From positions 1 through 15,465 of the forward strand of contig DAOTTR010000739.1 of assembly GCA_034437715.1 (NCBI GenBank): a stretch of DNA of 15,465 nucleotides, in the 5' to 3' direction. The translations under genes were made by a program, and so were the position numbers. Every line of letters begins with the position of its first letter. The first letter of the stretch is position 1. The notes under the pieces were generated by a model. The model saw nothing but the letters and a program-made list of their open reading frames with translations. It did no database searches and was not told the DNA's origin. This stretch comes from JAHBVH01 sp034437715. Lineage in GTDB: Bacteria; Chloroflexota; Anaerolineae; Caldilineales; Caldilineaceae. Below, piece after piece: positions 1 to 7,209 of this stretch.

Positions 1-1
1 G

Positions 2-97
2 CGCCAAGCCGCCCGCTTTTTACTGCGCATTCATGACGATACCAGTTGCGTTGCCGCCTTTCAACCTTCTCGGCTTGGTTTGGCGGTTACCGCTTAA
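2..97 (+). CDS. Possible C-terminal end of an unidentified gene entering from the left
   Basis: A plus-strand frame is open from base 2 and ends at TAA 95-97, giving 31 codons that finish in SRLGLAVTA. It has no recognisable domain. The reason to list it is position: it stops about 10-15 bases before the point where the opposing sensor gene loses similarity to its family. It could therefore be the end of a gene, perhaps of a mobile element, that replaced the 3' part of the sensor. It could equally be chance, since 31 open codons are not significant alone. Confidence 0.25.
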   Translation, partial: RQAARFLLRIHDDTSCVAAFQPSRLGLAVTA

Positions 98-917
98 CAC
101 ACTTTGGGAATGCACCCCCCGGCACACGGTCCACGGTGCCCACCACCTGCTCACCCTGAAAATTCACATAATTGCCATACCAGATCGCGCCTGAGTTTAA
201 GGCGGCAAACCATGCCCCATGTTCGCCGACAGTTCTCTGATTTTGTGCAATTTCGGGGTTGGTGTGGGCAATGATCTTGCCACTACGCTCGATAATATAG
301 GTGCGGCCATTTTGGCCGGTGCGCAGTTCGGCCACCAATGTCCAAAGCGCCGACATATTCACGCGCGCAGCGATCACACTGGCATTGGGTGCCGGTAGCG
401 CGATCACCAGATAGGGGTATTGATCCGCCGCGATCATCACTTCGCTATAAGCATACGCCCGGCCCGCTTGCGCCGCAACAAACCACGGTTCTTGCACAAT
501 GGCCGCGCCATTCTGGACAAGGAACGTGGCTGCCGTTGTCGCGGCTACGATCTCACCCTGGGCATTAAAGTAGATGATTTCTTGGAGCAGCGGATATTGT
601 TGTAAAAGTTTGTCCAGCAGAGTTTTATTGCCTTCGAGATCATCCAACCCCAACAGGTTGATAAAGTTCAAAGAACGTTGCGTATTTTCCAGCAAGTTCG
701 TCACTGCCCGCACCGTATTGTGGGTTGCTTCGGCTTGCCGACCGCGCCAGGCATCAGCTTCAGTTTGCCGGACAAAAATCACGACACTGGTACCAATCAC
801 AATCAGCGTACACAGCAAAATCACCGCGAACAAAGCGGTCAGCCGCCAACGTAGATTGGCAAAGCGTTCCCTACCCTGTTGCCAGAAATCCACTGCGCTC
901 CGCTTGTACTGTTTCAT
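87..917 (-). pseudogene. dCache-domain membrane sensor, 3'-truncated
   Basis: The 276 codons start at ATG 917, preceded by AGGGG four bases upstream; the frame is open further upstream, but that part does not look coding. Residues 25-49 form one strong transmembrane helix. Residues about 50-265 resemble a periplasmic double Cache (dCache) ligand-binding domain, with EPWFVAA and YSEV in the first lobe and GRTYIIERSGKIIAHTNPEI in the second. Such domains sense small molecules for histidine kinases, chemoreceptors or diguanylate cyclases. Here the protein stops abruptly after GTVDRVPGG with an unrelated tail, AFPKCVKR. There is no second membrane helix, HAMP or output domain, and none is readable in the other minus-strand frames down to base 1. 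I infer a rearrangement or insertion near bases 105-115. A stand-alone binding protein is less likely because the domain itself is cut at its end. Confidence 0.7.
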
Positions 918-1027
918 CGAACCCCTAGCCAAAGTGCGTTCCGTTGATCTGCATGTTACCCTAGCCCTTTCCCAGAATGCCGCGTATTGAATATGATAGC
1001 GATTCTTTCTGGTTTTGCCCTTTATGC

Positions 1028-1033
1028 TACAAT
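1028..1033 (+). promoter_or_regulatory. Putative -10 box of the MFS gene
   Basis: TACAAT at 1028-1033 matches the -10 element seen in two other promoters of this window. The -35 region about 17 bases upstream is poor (CTTTCT). Transcription from here would leave an untranslated leader of about 130 bases before the ATG at 1172. Confidence 0.4.
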
Positions 1034-1171
1034 AGAAGCAGTGTGCCAATCACCAGCTAGACCCACACGGCTATCAGCAGCCGCGGACAAGTCGCGCCGC
1101 CTGTCCTTTGCCCATTGCCGCGTCGGGACCCAAACAGGCACCAGAAACAGGCCAAAGAAGAGGTAATCGCC

Positions 1172-2380
1172 ATGCACATCAAACGTCTTTCTGCTGTTGC
1201 TTTTGGGCATTTCTCCATCGATATTCTCAATTCATCGATTGCATTGATCCTAACTGTGCTTTCCGGCAAATTTGAGCTCTCCATCAGCCAGATCGGCTTG
1301 GCGGCCATGATCTATACCTTTGCCGCCTCCCTAACGCAGCCCCTTTTTGGCATTCTGGCCGATCATTGGCGTGGTCGGTGGTTGGGTGCCATCAGCATTG
1401 TCTGGATGGCGCTCTTCTATGCGCTGGCCGCCTTTGCCCCCAGCTATCCACTGCTGGTCGTTTGTCTCACCATCGGCGCATTGGGCAGCGGTGCCTTTCA
1501 TCCGGTGGGTATGATCAATGCGGCGGCGGCGGGTGGCCTCTATCCAACCACGGCTACCTCGATCTTCTTTTTGCTGGGCCAATCGGGCTTAGCCTTGGGC
1601 CCGATCACGGCGGGGCTGATCTTGCAAAATGTTGATATTACGCTTGGGATGCCGATCATGGCGCTCGGGATGCTGCCTGCGGTGGTGATGATGGCCCTGC
1701 ATTTCCATACGCCCATCAGCGTAGCAGACCAGCGTCCAGTGGCCGCCAAAGTGCAGCAATTGCCCGCCAAGCCCGCCAAACAATTTTCTAGCCCTGGCAT
1801 CGTCGTCACCGCGTTTATTTTGGTAATTGCACTGCGTTCGGCCACGGCCCAGAGTCTGGTCACACTGCTGCCCAAATACTTTGCCGATCTGGGCTATCAA
1901 CCCGCGGCCTATGGCGCAATGATCGGCGTGTTTAGTCTGGGTGGGGCGATTGGCACCTTCTTTGGCGGCTACTTGGGTGATCGCATGGAGCGGCGCATGC
2001 TTTTATTTCTTTCGACACTGCTCAGCATCCCCTTCTGCTATGGCCTGCTCTACACCGAAGGCTGGTTCTTTTTCCTGGTCGCCGCGCTGGCCGGTGGCTT
2101 GCTCAATGTGCCACACAGCATTTTGATTGTCATGGGCCAACGCTTCCTCCCTGCCCGCCAAGGCATGATCGGGGGCGCGGTGCTCGGCTTTACCTTTGCC
2201 AGCGGGGCCGCCTTGGCCTGGGTTGCCAGTTGGTTCGCCGATTGGGTTGGCCTGCTCACCGTTTTAACCGTTCTGGCAATTGTACCGTTGGGGGCAGCGC
2301 TTAGCACCCTGTTCCTGCCCGAGGCGCGCCCAACGATGACCGTTTCCACCACGCCGGCTGCGCCAGCCGCGGCGAACTGA
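1172..2380 (+). CDS. MFS transporter, Fsr (fosmidomycin resistance)-like
   Basis: A 402-residue inner-membrane transporter of the major facilitator superfamily. About twelve hydrophobic segments fall into two halves joined by a hydrophilic loop at residues about 180-206. The first half carries an A-type loop, GILADHWRGRW (60-70), and the second half a matching GGYLGDRMERR (265-275). The segment GSGAFHPVG (105-113) is typical of the Fsr-like subgroup, which exports drugs such as fosmidomycin in E. coli. The substrate here cannot be told from sequence. The start is ATG 1172, with GAGG about 8 bases upstream; an in-frame ATG at 1115 lacks a ribosome site. The gene is divergent from the broken sensor and looks monocistronic, with a probable -10 at 1028. 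Confidence 0.85.
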   Translation: MHIKRLSAVAFGHFSIDILNSSIALILTVLSGKFELSISQIGLAAMIYTFAASLTQPLFGILADHWRGRWLGAISIVWMALFYALAAFAPSYPLLVVCLTIGALGSGAFHPVGMINAAAAGGLYPTTATSIFFLLGQSGLALGPITAGLILQNVDITLGMPIMALGMLPAVVMMALHFHTPISVADQRPVAAKVQQLPAKPAKQFSSPGIVVTAFILVIALRSATAQSLVTLLPKYFADLGYQPAAYGAMIGVFSLGGAIGTFFGGYLGDRMERRMLLFLSTLLSIPFCYGLLYTEGWFFFLVAALAGGLLNVPHSILIVMGQRFLPARQGMIGGAVLGFTFASGAALAWVASWFADWVGLLTVLTVLAIVPLGAALSTLFLPEARPTMTVSTTPAAPAAAN

Positions 2381-2406
2381 GCGTTCCTGTTCTACGTTGT
2401 AAAGCA

Positions 2407-2661
2407 TCATTGCCACTGATAGGCATTGAGCGACCAGAAGCCACCGGCAACGGTAACACCACTTTGCTGAAGATTTGCGATTGCGCGCACGACATCGGCG
2501 TACGTCATATCGCGGCTCGGATCATTGTCTTGGTAAACGGCGAAAATGCCTGGGTGATCAGGATGTTGTTGGTGGAGTTGCGCAAAATCGGCTGGATTAT
2601 AGGTAAGGATCGTCTGCCCGGTTGCTCGCGCATGAGCAAAATGGATCAAATAGGAGCGGCT
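2407..2661 (-). pseudogene. PIN-like toxin (DUF5615 type), N-terminus lost
   Basis: The frame reads ...LIHFAHARATGQTILTYNPADFAQLH, then HPGIFAVYQD and GGFWSLNAYQW to the stop at 2407. This matches the C-terminal half of small PIN-like toxins of the DUF5615/Mut7-C group, where T-x-N-x-x-DF and HAGI-like segments are characteristic. The first half, including the N-terminal strand with the first catalytic aspartate, is absent. A TAG at 2662-2664 closes the frame, and immediately upstream the DNA reads instead as the end of the antitoxin remnant, in a different frame. No good start codon or ribosome site is present; only TTG at 2649 could serve. I infer an internal deletion that fused the antitoxin tail to the toxin body, leaving an inactive relic. 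Confidence 0.65.
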
Positions 2662-2907
2662 CTACCGCAGGCACACTCAACTCTTTGCACTTATCAATCG
2701 TTCGCAGCGTTTCGGGCGTGACACTGATAATGCGCCGACCGGCGAGTAACTCATTGATTACCCATAAAAACCCCCAATCGCCTCTCGGCACGTGAACGCA
2801 CCGAGAGGCGTATGGCCAGATGGTTCAACATAAGGGCCTCGGCCTCTGACAAGTCAACTTGGACGCGCACCTTTTTGGTGCCTTCTGGTTGAATATAAGT
2901 TGACATT
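2597..2907 (-). pseudogene. Ribbon-helix-helix-type antitoxin, frameshifted
   Basis: From ATG 2907 the frame reads 51 codons with KKVRVQVDLSEAEALMLNHL followed by RSRAE, the strand-helix-helix look of CopG/RHH antitoxins, and ends at TGA near 2755. The expected continuation, FLWVINELLAGRRIISVTPE, is present but in another frame (open from 2791 to 2597). Between them a third frame reads REAIGGF, which is what the family would show after SRAEL. Two small indels therefore explain the break: one at the GCCGAGAGGCG stretch and one lost T in the G5T5 run at 2766-2775. The gene follows the YbdK ligase stop by 23 bases and precedes the PIN-like toxin relic, as expected for a TA operon. Confidence 0.65.
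2779..2810. repeat. 10-bp perfect inverted repeat inside the antitoxin relic
   Basis: Arms CGCCTCTCGG (2779-2788) and CCGAGAGGCG (2801-2810) are perfect complements around a 12-base loop. The repeat lies on the site of the inferred deletion in the antitoxin reading frame. Confidence 0.7.
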
Positions 2908-2911
2908 ATCC

Positions 2912-2945
2912 CTGTAATCGATCAGAGGGATTACAGCAATCCCTC
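2912..2945. repeat. Two overlapping, mutually exclusive hairpins at the ligase stop codon
   Basis: GAGGGATT (2925-2932) pairs with AATCCCTC (2938-2945) over a 5-base loop. CTGTAATC (2912-2919) pairs with GATTACAG (2929-2936) over a 9-base loop. The pairs share bases 2929-2932, so only one can form. The first contains the stop codon of the YbdK-family gene (2931-2933). There is no T tract, so neither is a classical terminator; they may affect readthrough into the antitoxin relic. Confidence 0.55.
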
Positions 2946-4043
2946 TTTGGTCTCGGCGATCAGATGATCGACCACCGCGTGCAGATCGCCGGTTTCGGCA
3001 AAGACGCGCAGTTGGCGGTCGGCGCTGGTGCCATTTTGCAACATGCGCTCAATCGGCTCAATATAGGTACGCGTGCCGAGTTCCTCGATCTCCTCACCGA
3101 TCAACTCGATCAATTCACGAATCAGGGCGCGCGTCGGTGACTCGATCGACTTGCCAAAGTCGATCATTTTGCCGTCCAAGCCATAGCGGGCGGCGCGCCA
3201 GCGATTTTCCTCGATCAGATCGCGCCGATAGATGCGGAAGGTGAGATTCTTGCGCCGCAACTTCCACAACCAGAGCACAATGGCCTGGAAGAGCGCCGCA
3301 ATCGCAATGGCCTCGTCCACTCGTGTGCAGATATCGCAAATGCGAAATTCCAGCGTCGGATACTTGTGATGCGGGCGCACATCCCACCAGATCTTGCTGG
3401 CATCGGGGATAACGCCCACGTTTGCCAGGGAACGCACCAGATTGTCATAGTCGGCGACGCTGCGGCAGATATCCGGAATGCCCGAGCGCGGAAAATCTTC
3501 AAAGACCACGGCGCGATAGCTTTTGAGGCCGGTTTTGCGCCCCAGCCAGAAAGGACTGCTGGTGCTGAGCGCCAGGATATGTGGCAACATATAGCGCACG
3601 ACATTCATGGCATCGACGGCAAAGGCGCGGTCTTCGATGCCGACATGCACATGCATCCCAAAAATGAGCAGGCGCTGGGCCAGCAGTTGCATCTCCTCGA
3701 GCACGCCCTGATAGCGCGGCAGCGGCGTCACGGGTTGATCGAGCCAGCGACTAAAGGGATGGGTCGCCGCGGCGACCACGGCCAGTTCTTTCTGTGCGGC
3801 CAGCCCCACAATAAAACTACGCTGTTTGACCAATTCTTCTTTCAACTGGGCAATTGTATCGACCGCCGGCGTGCCCAGCTCGACCATGGATTGGTGCAGT
3901 TCGGGTTTTAGCTCACGCTCGATCATGATTACACGATCATTGTCGAGAAACTGGGTGATAAACGAGCGCATCTCGCGCGTCACAGGATCAATAATCTGAT
4001 ATTCTTCTTCAATGCCCAGAGAGAGCGAAGGGCGTGCGATCAT
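2931..4043 (-). CDS. YbdK-family carboxylate-amine ligase (GCS2 family), canonical copy
   Basis: A 370-residue cytoplasmic enzyme of the glutamate-cysteine ligase 2 superfamily, the usual length for YbdK proteins, which join a carboxylate to an amine with ATP (weak gamma-glutamylcysteine synthetase activity is known for E. coli YbdK). Conserved elements are visible: LGIEEEYQ (9-16), ATHPFSRW (93-100), FGMHVHVG (128-135), STSSPFW (160-166), DVRP (221-224), TLEFRICD (230-237) and RYGLDG (286-291). The histidines of HVH and the glutamate of the E-x-R motif correspond to metal/ATP-site residues in the superfamily. ATG 4043 was chosen because AGGAG lies 7 bases upstream; an in-frame TTG at 4067 does not have this. 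It is the fourth gene of the minus-strand run and is separated from the GNAT gene by the MITE. The true substrate is unknown. Confidence 0.85.
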   Translation of the reverse strand: MIARPSLSLGIEEEYQIIDPVTREMRSFITQFLDNDRVIMIERELKPELHQSMVELGTPAVDTIAQLKEELVKQRSFIVGLAAQKELAVVAAATHPFSRWLDQPVTPLPRYQGVLEEMQLLAQRLLIFGMHVHVGIEDRAFAVDAMNVVRYMLPHILALSTSSPFWLGRKTGLKSYRAVVFEDFPRSGIPDICRSVADYDNLVRSLANVGVIPDASKIWWDVRPHHKYPTLEFRICDICTRVDEAIAIAALFQAIVLWLWKLRRKNLTFRIYRRDLIEENRWRAARYGLDGKMIDFGKSIESPTRALIRELIELIGEEIEELGTRTYIEPIERMLQNGTSADRQLRVFAETGDLHAVVDHLIAETKEGLL

Positions 4044-4089
4044 AGGGCTGCTCCTGTCGATGGACAATAGACAATCGTGTTACAAGCAA

Positions 4090-4097
4090 CGTTATTC
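4090..4097. repeat. Target-site duplication, left copy
   Basis: CGTTATTC, identical to 4200-4207, directly flanks the left terminal inverted repeat of the MITE-like element. Confidence 0.8.
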
Positions 4098-4199
4098 GTA
4101 ACTACTCAGCCTTTGGTGCACCATGCACCCCAGTGGCACCCGGTGACTCGCCGCCGCATCATGGATGATGGATGCAGCGAGCACAGGCTGAGTAGTTAC
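4098..4199. mobile_element. 102-bp MITE-like element with 15-bp terminal inverted repeats
   Basis: The element begins GTAACTACTCAGCCT (4098-4112) and ends with the exact reverse complement AGGCTGAGTAGTTAC (4185-4199). It is flanked by perfect 8-bp direct repeats, CGTTATTC (4090-4097 and 4200-4207). It has no coding capacity. The interior has further small palindromes: GGTGCA-CCA-TGCACC (4115-4129), and CATCAT/ATGATG near 4157-4170. Ends starting GTAA together with an 8-bp duplication fit the IS66 family as I know it, so it may be a non-autonomous derivative moved by an IS66-type transposase. It lies between the GNAT stop codon and the ribosome site of the YbdK gene, and on the transcript it should fold into a hairpin. 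Confidence 0.8.
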
Positions 4200-4207
4200 C
4201 GTTATTC
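4200..4207. repeat. Target-site duplication, right copy, containing the GNAT stop codon
   Basis: CGTTATTC repeats 4090-4097. On the minus strand it reads GAATAACG, which supplies the final Glu codon and TAA stop of the acetyltransferase, so the insertion left the coding sequence unchanged. Confidence 0.8.
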
Positions 4208-4804
4208 TACGTTGGCAAGGGTAAAGATCAGCGTGGTCGATGCGCCAAACCCCAAGAGCCAGCGCAGATAGCCGAAATGCTGCGTTGTGGTGGCGACAAA
4301 GCCTTGACGTTCATATAAGCGCCTTGCGGCCGGATTGGTGTCAATCACATCAAGGCGGATCTGGGAAAATCCATTGCTGTGCGCATACGCTTTCAACGCA
4401 TTCAGGAGTCCTGTGCCAATTCCTTGGCCGCGCACAGTTTGGCTGACCGCAATGCCATCCATCAGCAATGCTGATCCCTTTTGCGACCGTTCATATAGGC
4501 TGAGGATGAGGATTGCCCACAAACCACCCAAGATGCCCAGCGTATGGATGAGCTTGCTTGCTGTCAGCCCTTTGGTCAACCCACCTTGGGGTGTTTTAAA
4601 TCCTGCCAAGCCAACCAAGCGCTCATCTGCGATGGCAACCACAGCAAAGGGCAAACAGAGTGCATCGGCCAGCACGCGCAGCCGTTGCTCGCGGTTGCTG
4701 ATGGCAAGCGCAAGTTTGGCCCCAAATGCCTCGTCATACAATTGCGCCGCATCCTCGCGTAGCGCTTCTGGAATACCAAGGTGATAGGTGATGTGATTGC
4801 TCAT
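4202..4804 (-). CDS. GNAT-family N-acetyltransferase
   Basis: A 200-residue cytoplasmic protein with the GNAT fold, which transfers an acetyl group from acetyl-CoA to an amine. The acetyl-CoA pyrophosphate loop is VRGQGIGTG (124-132). The C-terminal NPAARRLYERQGF (157-169) is the usual alpha4/beta6 segment. A hydrophobic insertion at residues about 84-103 (SKLIHTLG...WAILILSL) is unusual and may be a substrate lid or membrane contact. The start is ATG 4804 with AAGG a few bases upstream. It begins 27 bases after the divergent YbdK paralog and is probably co-transcribed with it. Its stop codon lies within the target duplication of the MITE. The acceptor is unknown; its position between two ligase paralogs suggests a small amine or peptide product. 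Confidence 0.8.
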   Translation of the reverse strand: MSNHITYHLGIPEALREDAAQLYDEAFGAKLALAISNREQRLRVLADALCLPFAVVAIADERLVGLAGFKTPQGGLTKGLTASKLIHTLGILGGLWAILILSLYERSQKGSALLMDGIAVSQTVRGQGIGTGLLNALKAYAHSNGFSQIRLDVIDTNPAARRLYERQGFVATTTQHFGYLRWLLGFGASTTLIFTLANVE

Positions 4805-4831
4805 TTTGCCTTGCCCGTATGCCATCGGTCG

Positions 4832-5947
4832 TCAGAGCTTTTCCGTCTCCGCGACAATAAAATCGACCACTGCTTTGGGATCTTGGCCGGCGGCCTGCCA
4901 GACTTCGACCTGTTGCCGTGCGTTGGCCCCGCGTGTTAAGATCGTCTCAACATGGGCTAGTTCATCCAAGCTATTGAGCCGCTCGGCAAAAGGGGTAACA
5001 AAATTGACCAACTCGCGAACCAGAGCCGGCGCAGGAGCCATCTGCTCCAGGCCCCAGTCGATGAGCTGGCCTTCCAGCCCATAGCGGACGGCGCGCCACT
5101 TGTTCTCGGCGATCAGTAACCGTTCATATTGACGGAAGGTCATGTTGCGCGCGCGCAAGTCAACCATCCATGCTACCGTGGCCTGGATCAGCGCAGTGAC
5201 GGCCAGGGTATCTTGCATATTGGGCAACATGTCACAAATGCGGATCACCAGTGTGGGAAAGCGATGGTGGGGCATAATATCATAGCGCACACGGCTGGCA
5301 TCGGGGATACTGTTGGTGCGCACCAGCGTGTCGATATAGCTGCGATATTCTTGGTAGCTGGCAAACGAGCCAGGAATCCCGGTGCGCGGCAGGGCGTCCA
5401 TCAAGACGGCGCGATAACTTTTGAGGCCGGTATTGCGCCCGTTCCAAAAAGGGCTGCTGGTGGAGAGGCAGAGAATATGCGGCAAGACATAGCGCATGGT
5501 ATTCATCACATCGATCGCCAACTCGCGATCTTCCACGCCAATATGCACGCGCAAGCCAAAGGCCAGAATCCGCCGGGCGATCATTTGGGCATCTTCCAGA
5601 ATCGCGCGATAGCCCGGCATGACTTCGCTGCGTCCTTCCCAATGACTGAATGGATGGGTGCCCGAGGCCGCCAACTTGCAGCCATTGGTCTGGGCAAACT
5701 CCAGCATTTGCGTGCGCATATGCAATAACTGTTTGCGTGCCTCGTTGATATCGGCACAGACTGGTGTGCCCACCTCGAGCACAGCTTCCCCCATCTGTTG
5801 GGCAAAATCGGTGGCAGGAGTGCGCTCATTTACCACCATCAGATCGCGCGACATGGACTGGCGCACATAGCCCAACAGCTCGCGGCTGTTGGGATCGATC
5901 AACTGGTATTCTTCTTCAATGCCAATGTTATAAGATGGATGATACAT
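4832..5947 (-). CDS. YbdK-family paralog, divergent, probably altered active site
   Basis: A 371-residue protein clearly homologous over its whole length to the ligase at 2931-4043 (shared IGIEEEYQ at 8-15, GTHPFSHW at 96-103, STSSPFW at 162-168, TGLKSYRAV at 173-181, RYGLEG at 288-293). It departs at positions the family conserves: HVH becomes RVH (133-135), DVRP becomes DIMP (223-226), and the E-x-R motif becomes VIR (234-236). In gamma-glutamylcysteine synthetases the E-x-R glutamate is a metal ligand and the arginine contacts ATP, so catalysis may be lost or changed. The reading frame is intact, so it is under selection as a protein. ATG 5947 has no clear Shine-Dalgarno; it follows the transpeptidase stop by 29 bases, so translation may depend on coupling within the operon. 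Confidence 0.8.
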   Translation of the reverse strand: MYHPSYNIGIEEEYQLIDPNSRELLGYVRQSMSRDLMVVNERTPATDFAQQMGEAVLEVGTPVCADINEARKQLLHMRTQMLEFAQTNGCKLAASGTHPFSHWEGRSEVMPGYRAILEDAQMIARRILAFGLRVHIGVEDRELAIDVMNTMRYVLPHILCLSTSSPFWNGRNTGLKSYRAVLMDALPRTGIPGSFASYQEYRSYIDTLVRTNSIPDASRVRYDIMPHHRFPTLVIRICDMLPNMQDTLAVTALIQATVAWMVDLRARNMTFRQYERLLIAENKWRAVRYGLEGQLIDWGLEQMAPAPALVRELVNFVTPFAERLNSLDELAHVETILTRGANARQQVEVWQAAGQDPKAVVDFIVAETEKL

Positions 5948-5976
5948 AAATTTTTGTGAGGTAACTTCTCAAACGA

Positions 5977-6996
5977 TCACCAATGTACATAGACCTCGGT
6001 ACCAAAGTCCGCCCAATTGTATAAATATTCGGCTTCGCTGGGGCGCAGATGGATACAGCCGTGGCTCATCGGCACGCCAAAGTTATTGTGCCAATAGGCA
6101 CCGTGAAACGCATAGCCATCCCAGAAATACATGACCCAGGGCACATCGGGGATATCATAGCCAGGGCCAATCATGCGTTGTGTGGCATATTTGCGGTCAA
6201 TGCGATAGCGGCCTGTCACGGTTGGCGCGCCAGCGGTACCCGAGCTGATCGAGGTGTAGAGCGCCACACTATCACCGTACCAGGCCGTCAAGGTTTGTGT
6301 TGCCAGATTTACCTCAATGCGTTTGCTGCCAGCCACGGGGGCATAACTCATATCAACCGTGGTAGAACTACCACCCACCACCTGTAAGCGCTGCCCCACA
6401 TAGAGATGATTCGGGTTGCTAAGCCCGTTGATGCCCATCAGTTGCTGCACAGACAAGCCATAGCGTCGCCCAATTTGCGACAATGTTTGCCCGGCCTGCA
6501 CCACATGAATGGAACCATCAGTCGCCACGGCATTATAGCTGCTACTGGCACCACTGCCGCCAGTCACGCGCAACTGCTGCCCAATCCAGACGTGATTGGG
6601 GTCACTCAATCCATTCAAACTCATCAACTCGTTGATACTCATGCCGTGGAGCGAGGCAATCAGCGAGAGCGAGTCACCACGGCCGACGGTCACGTAGCCG
6701 TCACTGCTGCTGGCGGCACTATTCGGACGACTGGTGTTACTGCCGCCCGCCGGAATCACCAATTGTTGGCCGGTATAAATATAATCGGTGTTGTCAATGC
6801 CATTGGCGGCTACCAGATCGCTCATGCGAATGCCATAGCGTACTGCGATCTGCGACAGACTTTCGCCGGGCTGCACCACATGAACCGGCGACTGCGCTTG
6901 GGCAGGCATTGCGCACAAAAAGGCAAAAAGTGCGCAGAGGAATAAAATCAATAAACGAACATATCGAGACTTGGCATATGGAATGGCGTTGGCCAT
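5977..6996 (-). CDS. Secreted L,D-transpeptidase with three LysM domains
   Basis: A 339-residue exported cell-wall enzyme. Residues about 10-35 form a signal peptide with a hydrophobic core and a PAQAQ cleavage site. Three LysM peptidoglycan-binding modules follow at about 39-82, 101-145 and 164-207, joined by Ser/Gly/Asn-rich linkers. The YkuD catalytic domain covers about 225-338, with the motif HGAYWH...MSHGCIHL; Cys314 is the predicted nucleophile and His312 lies beside it. Such enzymes make 3-3 cross-links in peptidoglycan or attach proteins to it. ATG 6996 has AGGAG 7 bases upstream. It is the first gene of a tightly spaced minus-strand run leading into the YbdK paralog and GNAT genes, which hints at a role for those products in the envelope. 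Confidence 0.9.
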   Translation of the reverse strand: MANAIPYAKSRYVRLLILFLCALFAFLCAMPAQAQSPVHVVQPGESLSQIAVRYGIRMSDLVAANGIDNTDYIYTGQQLVIPAGGSNTSRPNSAASSSDGYVTVGRGDSLSLIASLHGMSINELMSLNGLSDPNHVWIGQQLRVTGGSGASSSYNAVATDGSIHVVQAGQTLSQIGRRYGLSVQQLMGINGLSNPNHLYVGQRLQVVGGSSTTVDMSYAPVAGSKRIEVNLATQTLTAWYGDSVALYTSISSGTAGAPTVTGRYRIDRKYATQRMIGPGYDIPDVPWVMYFWDGYAFHGAYWHNNFGVPMSHGCIHLRPSEAEYLYNWADFGTEVYVHW

Positions 6997-7041
6997 CGCC
7001 TGGCTCCTTTAACAGAATGGATCAGGATGAGCGCATCCCCG

Positions 7042-7059
7042 TTTCTACAATTTCTACAA
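7042..7059. repeat. Tandem 9-bp repeat in the divergent intergenic region
   Basis: TTTCTACAA occurs twice in direct succession (7042-7050 and 7051-7059) between the transpeptidase gene and the toxin-antitoxin pair. It lies in the upstream region of the transpeptidase; no other function can be seen. Confidence 0.5.
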
Positions 7060-7209
7060 TATGGTCTGCACCCGCTCACAATGACGGAGTGGAAATAGAT
7101 AGTGGAACTTGCTCTGATCAGTTTACTACACACCCGAACGATTCATCAACCGCTGCATAAGCTGTGGGGAGGGATTGGCAGGGTCAGTTGGGAATCGGCA
7201 CAAAACTGA

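Noticed and set aside
338..990. Overlapping plus-strand open frames opposite the sensor gene
   Set aside because: They lie antisense to a clear dCache coding frame, have no ribosome sites and read as low-complexity Arg/Ser/His-rich peptides.
2410..2721. Plus-strand frame over the toxin relic
   Set aside because: The minus strand shows clear PIN-like family sequence; this frame is only its shadow.
3366..3911. 181-codon plus-strand frame antisense to the YbdK ligase
   Set aside because: It is the complement of a strongly conserved enzyme; similar long shadows occur opposite the paralog (5129-5728) because of shared codon bias, not selection.
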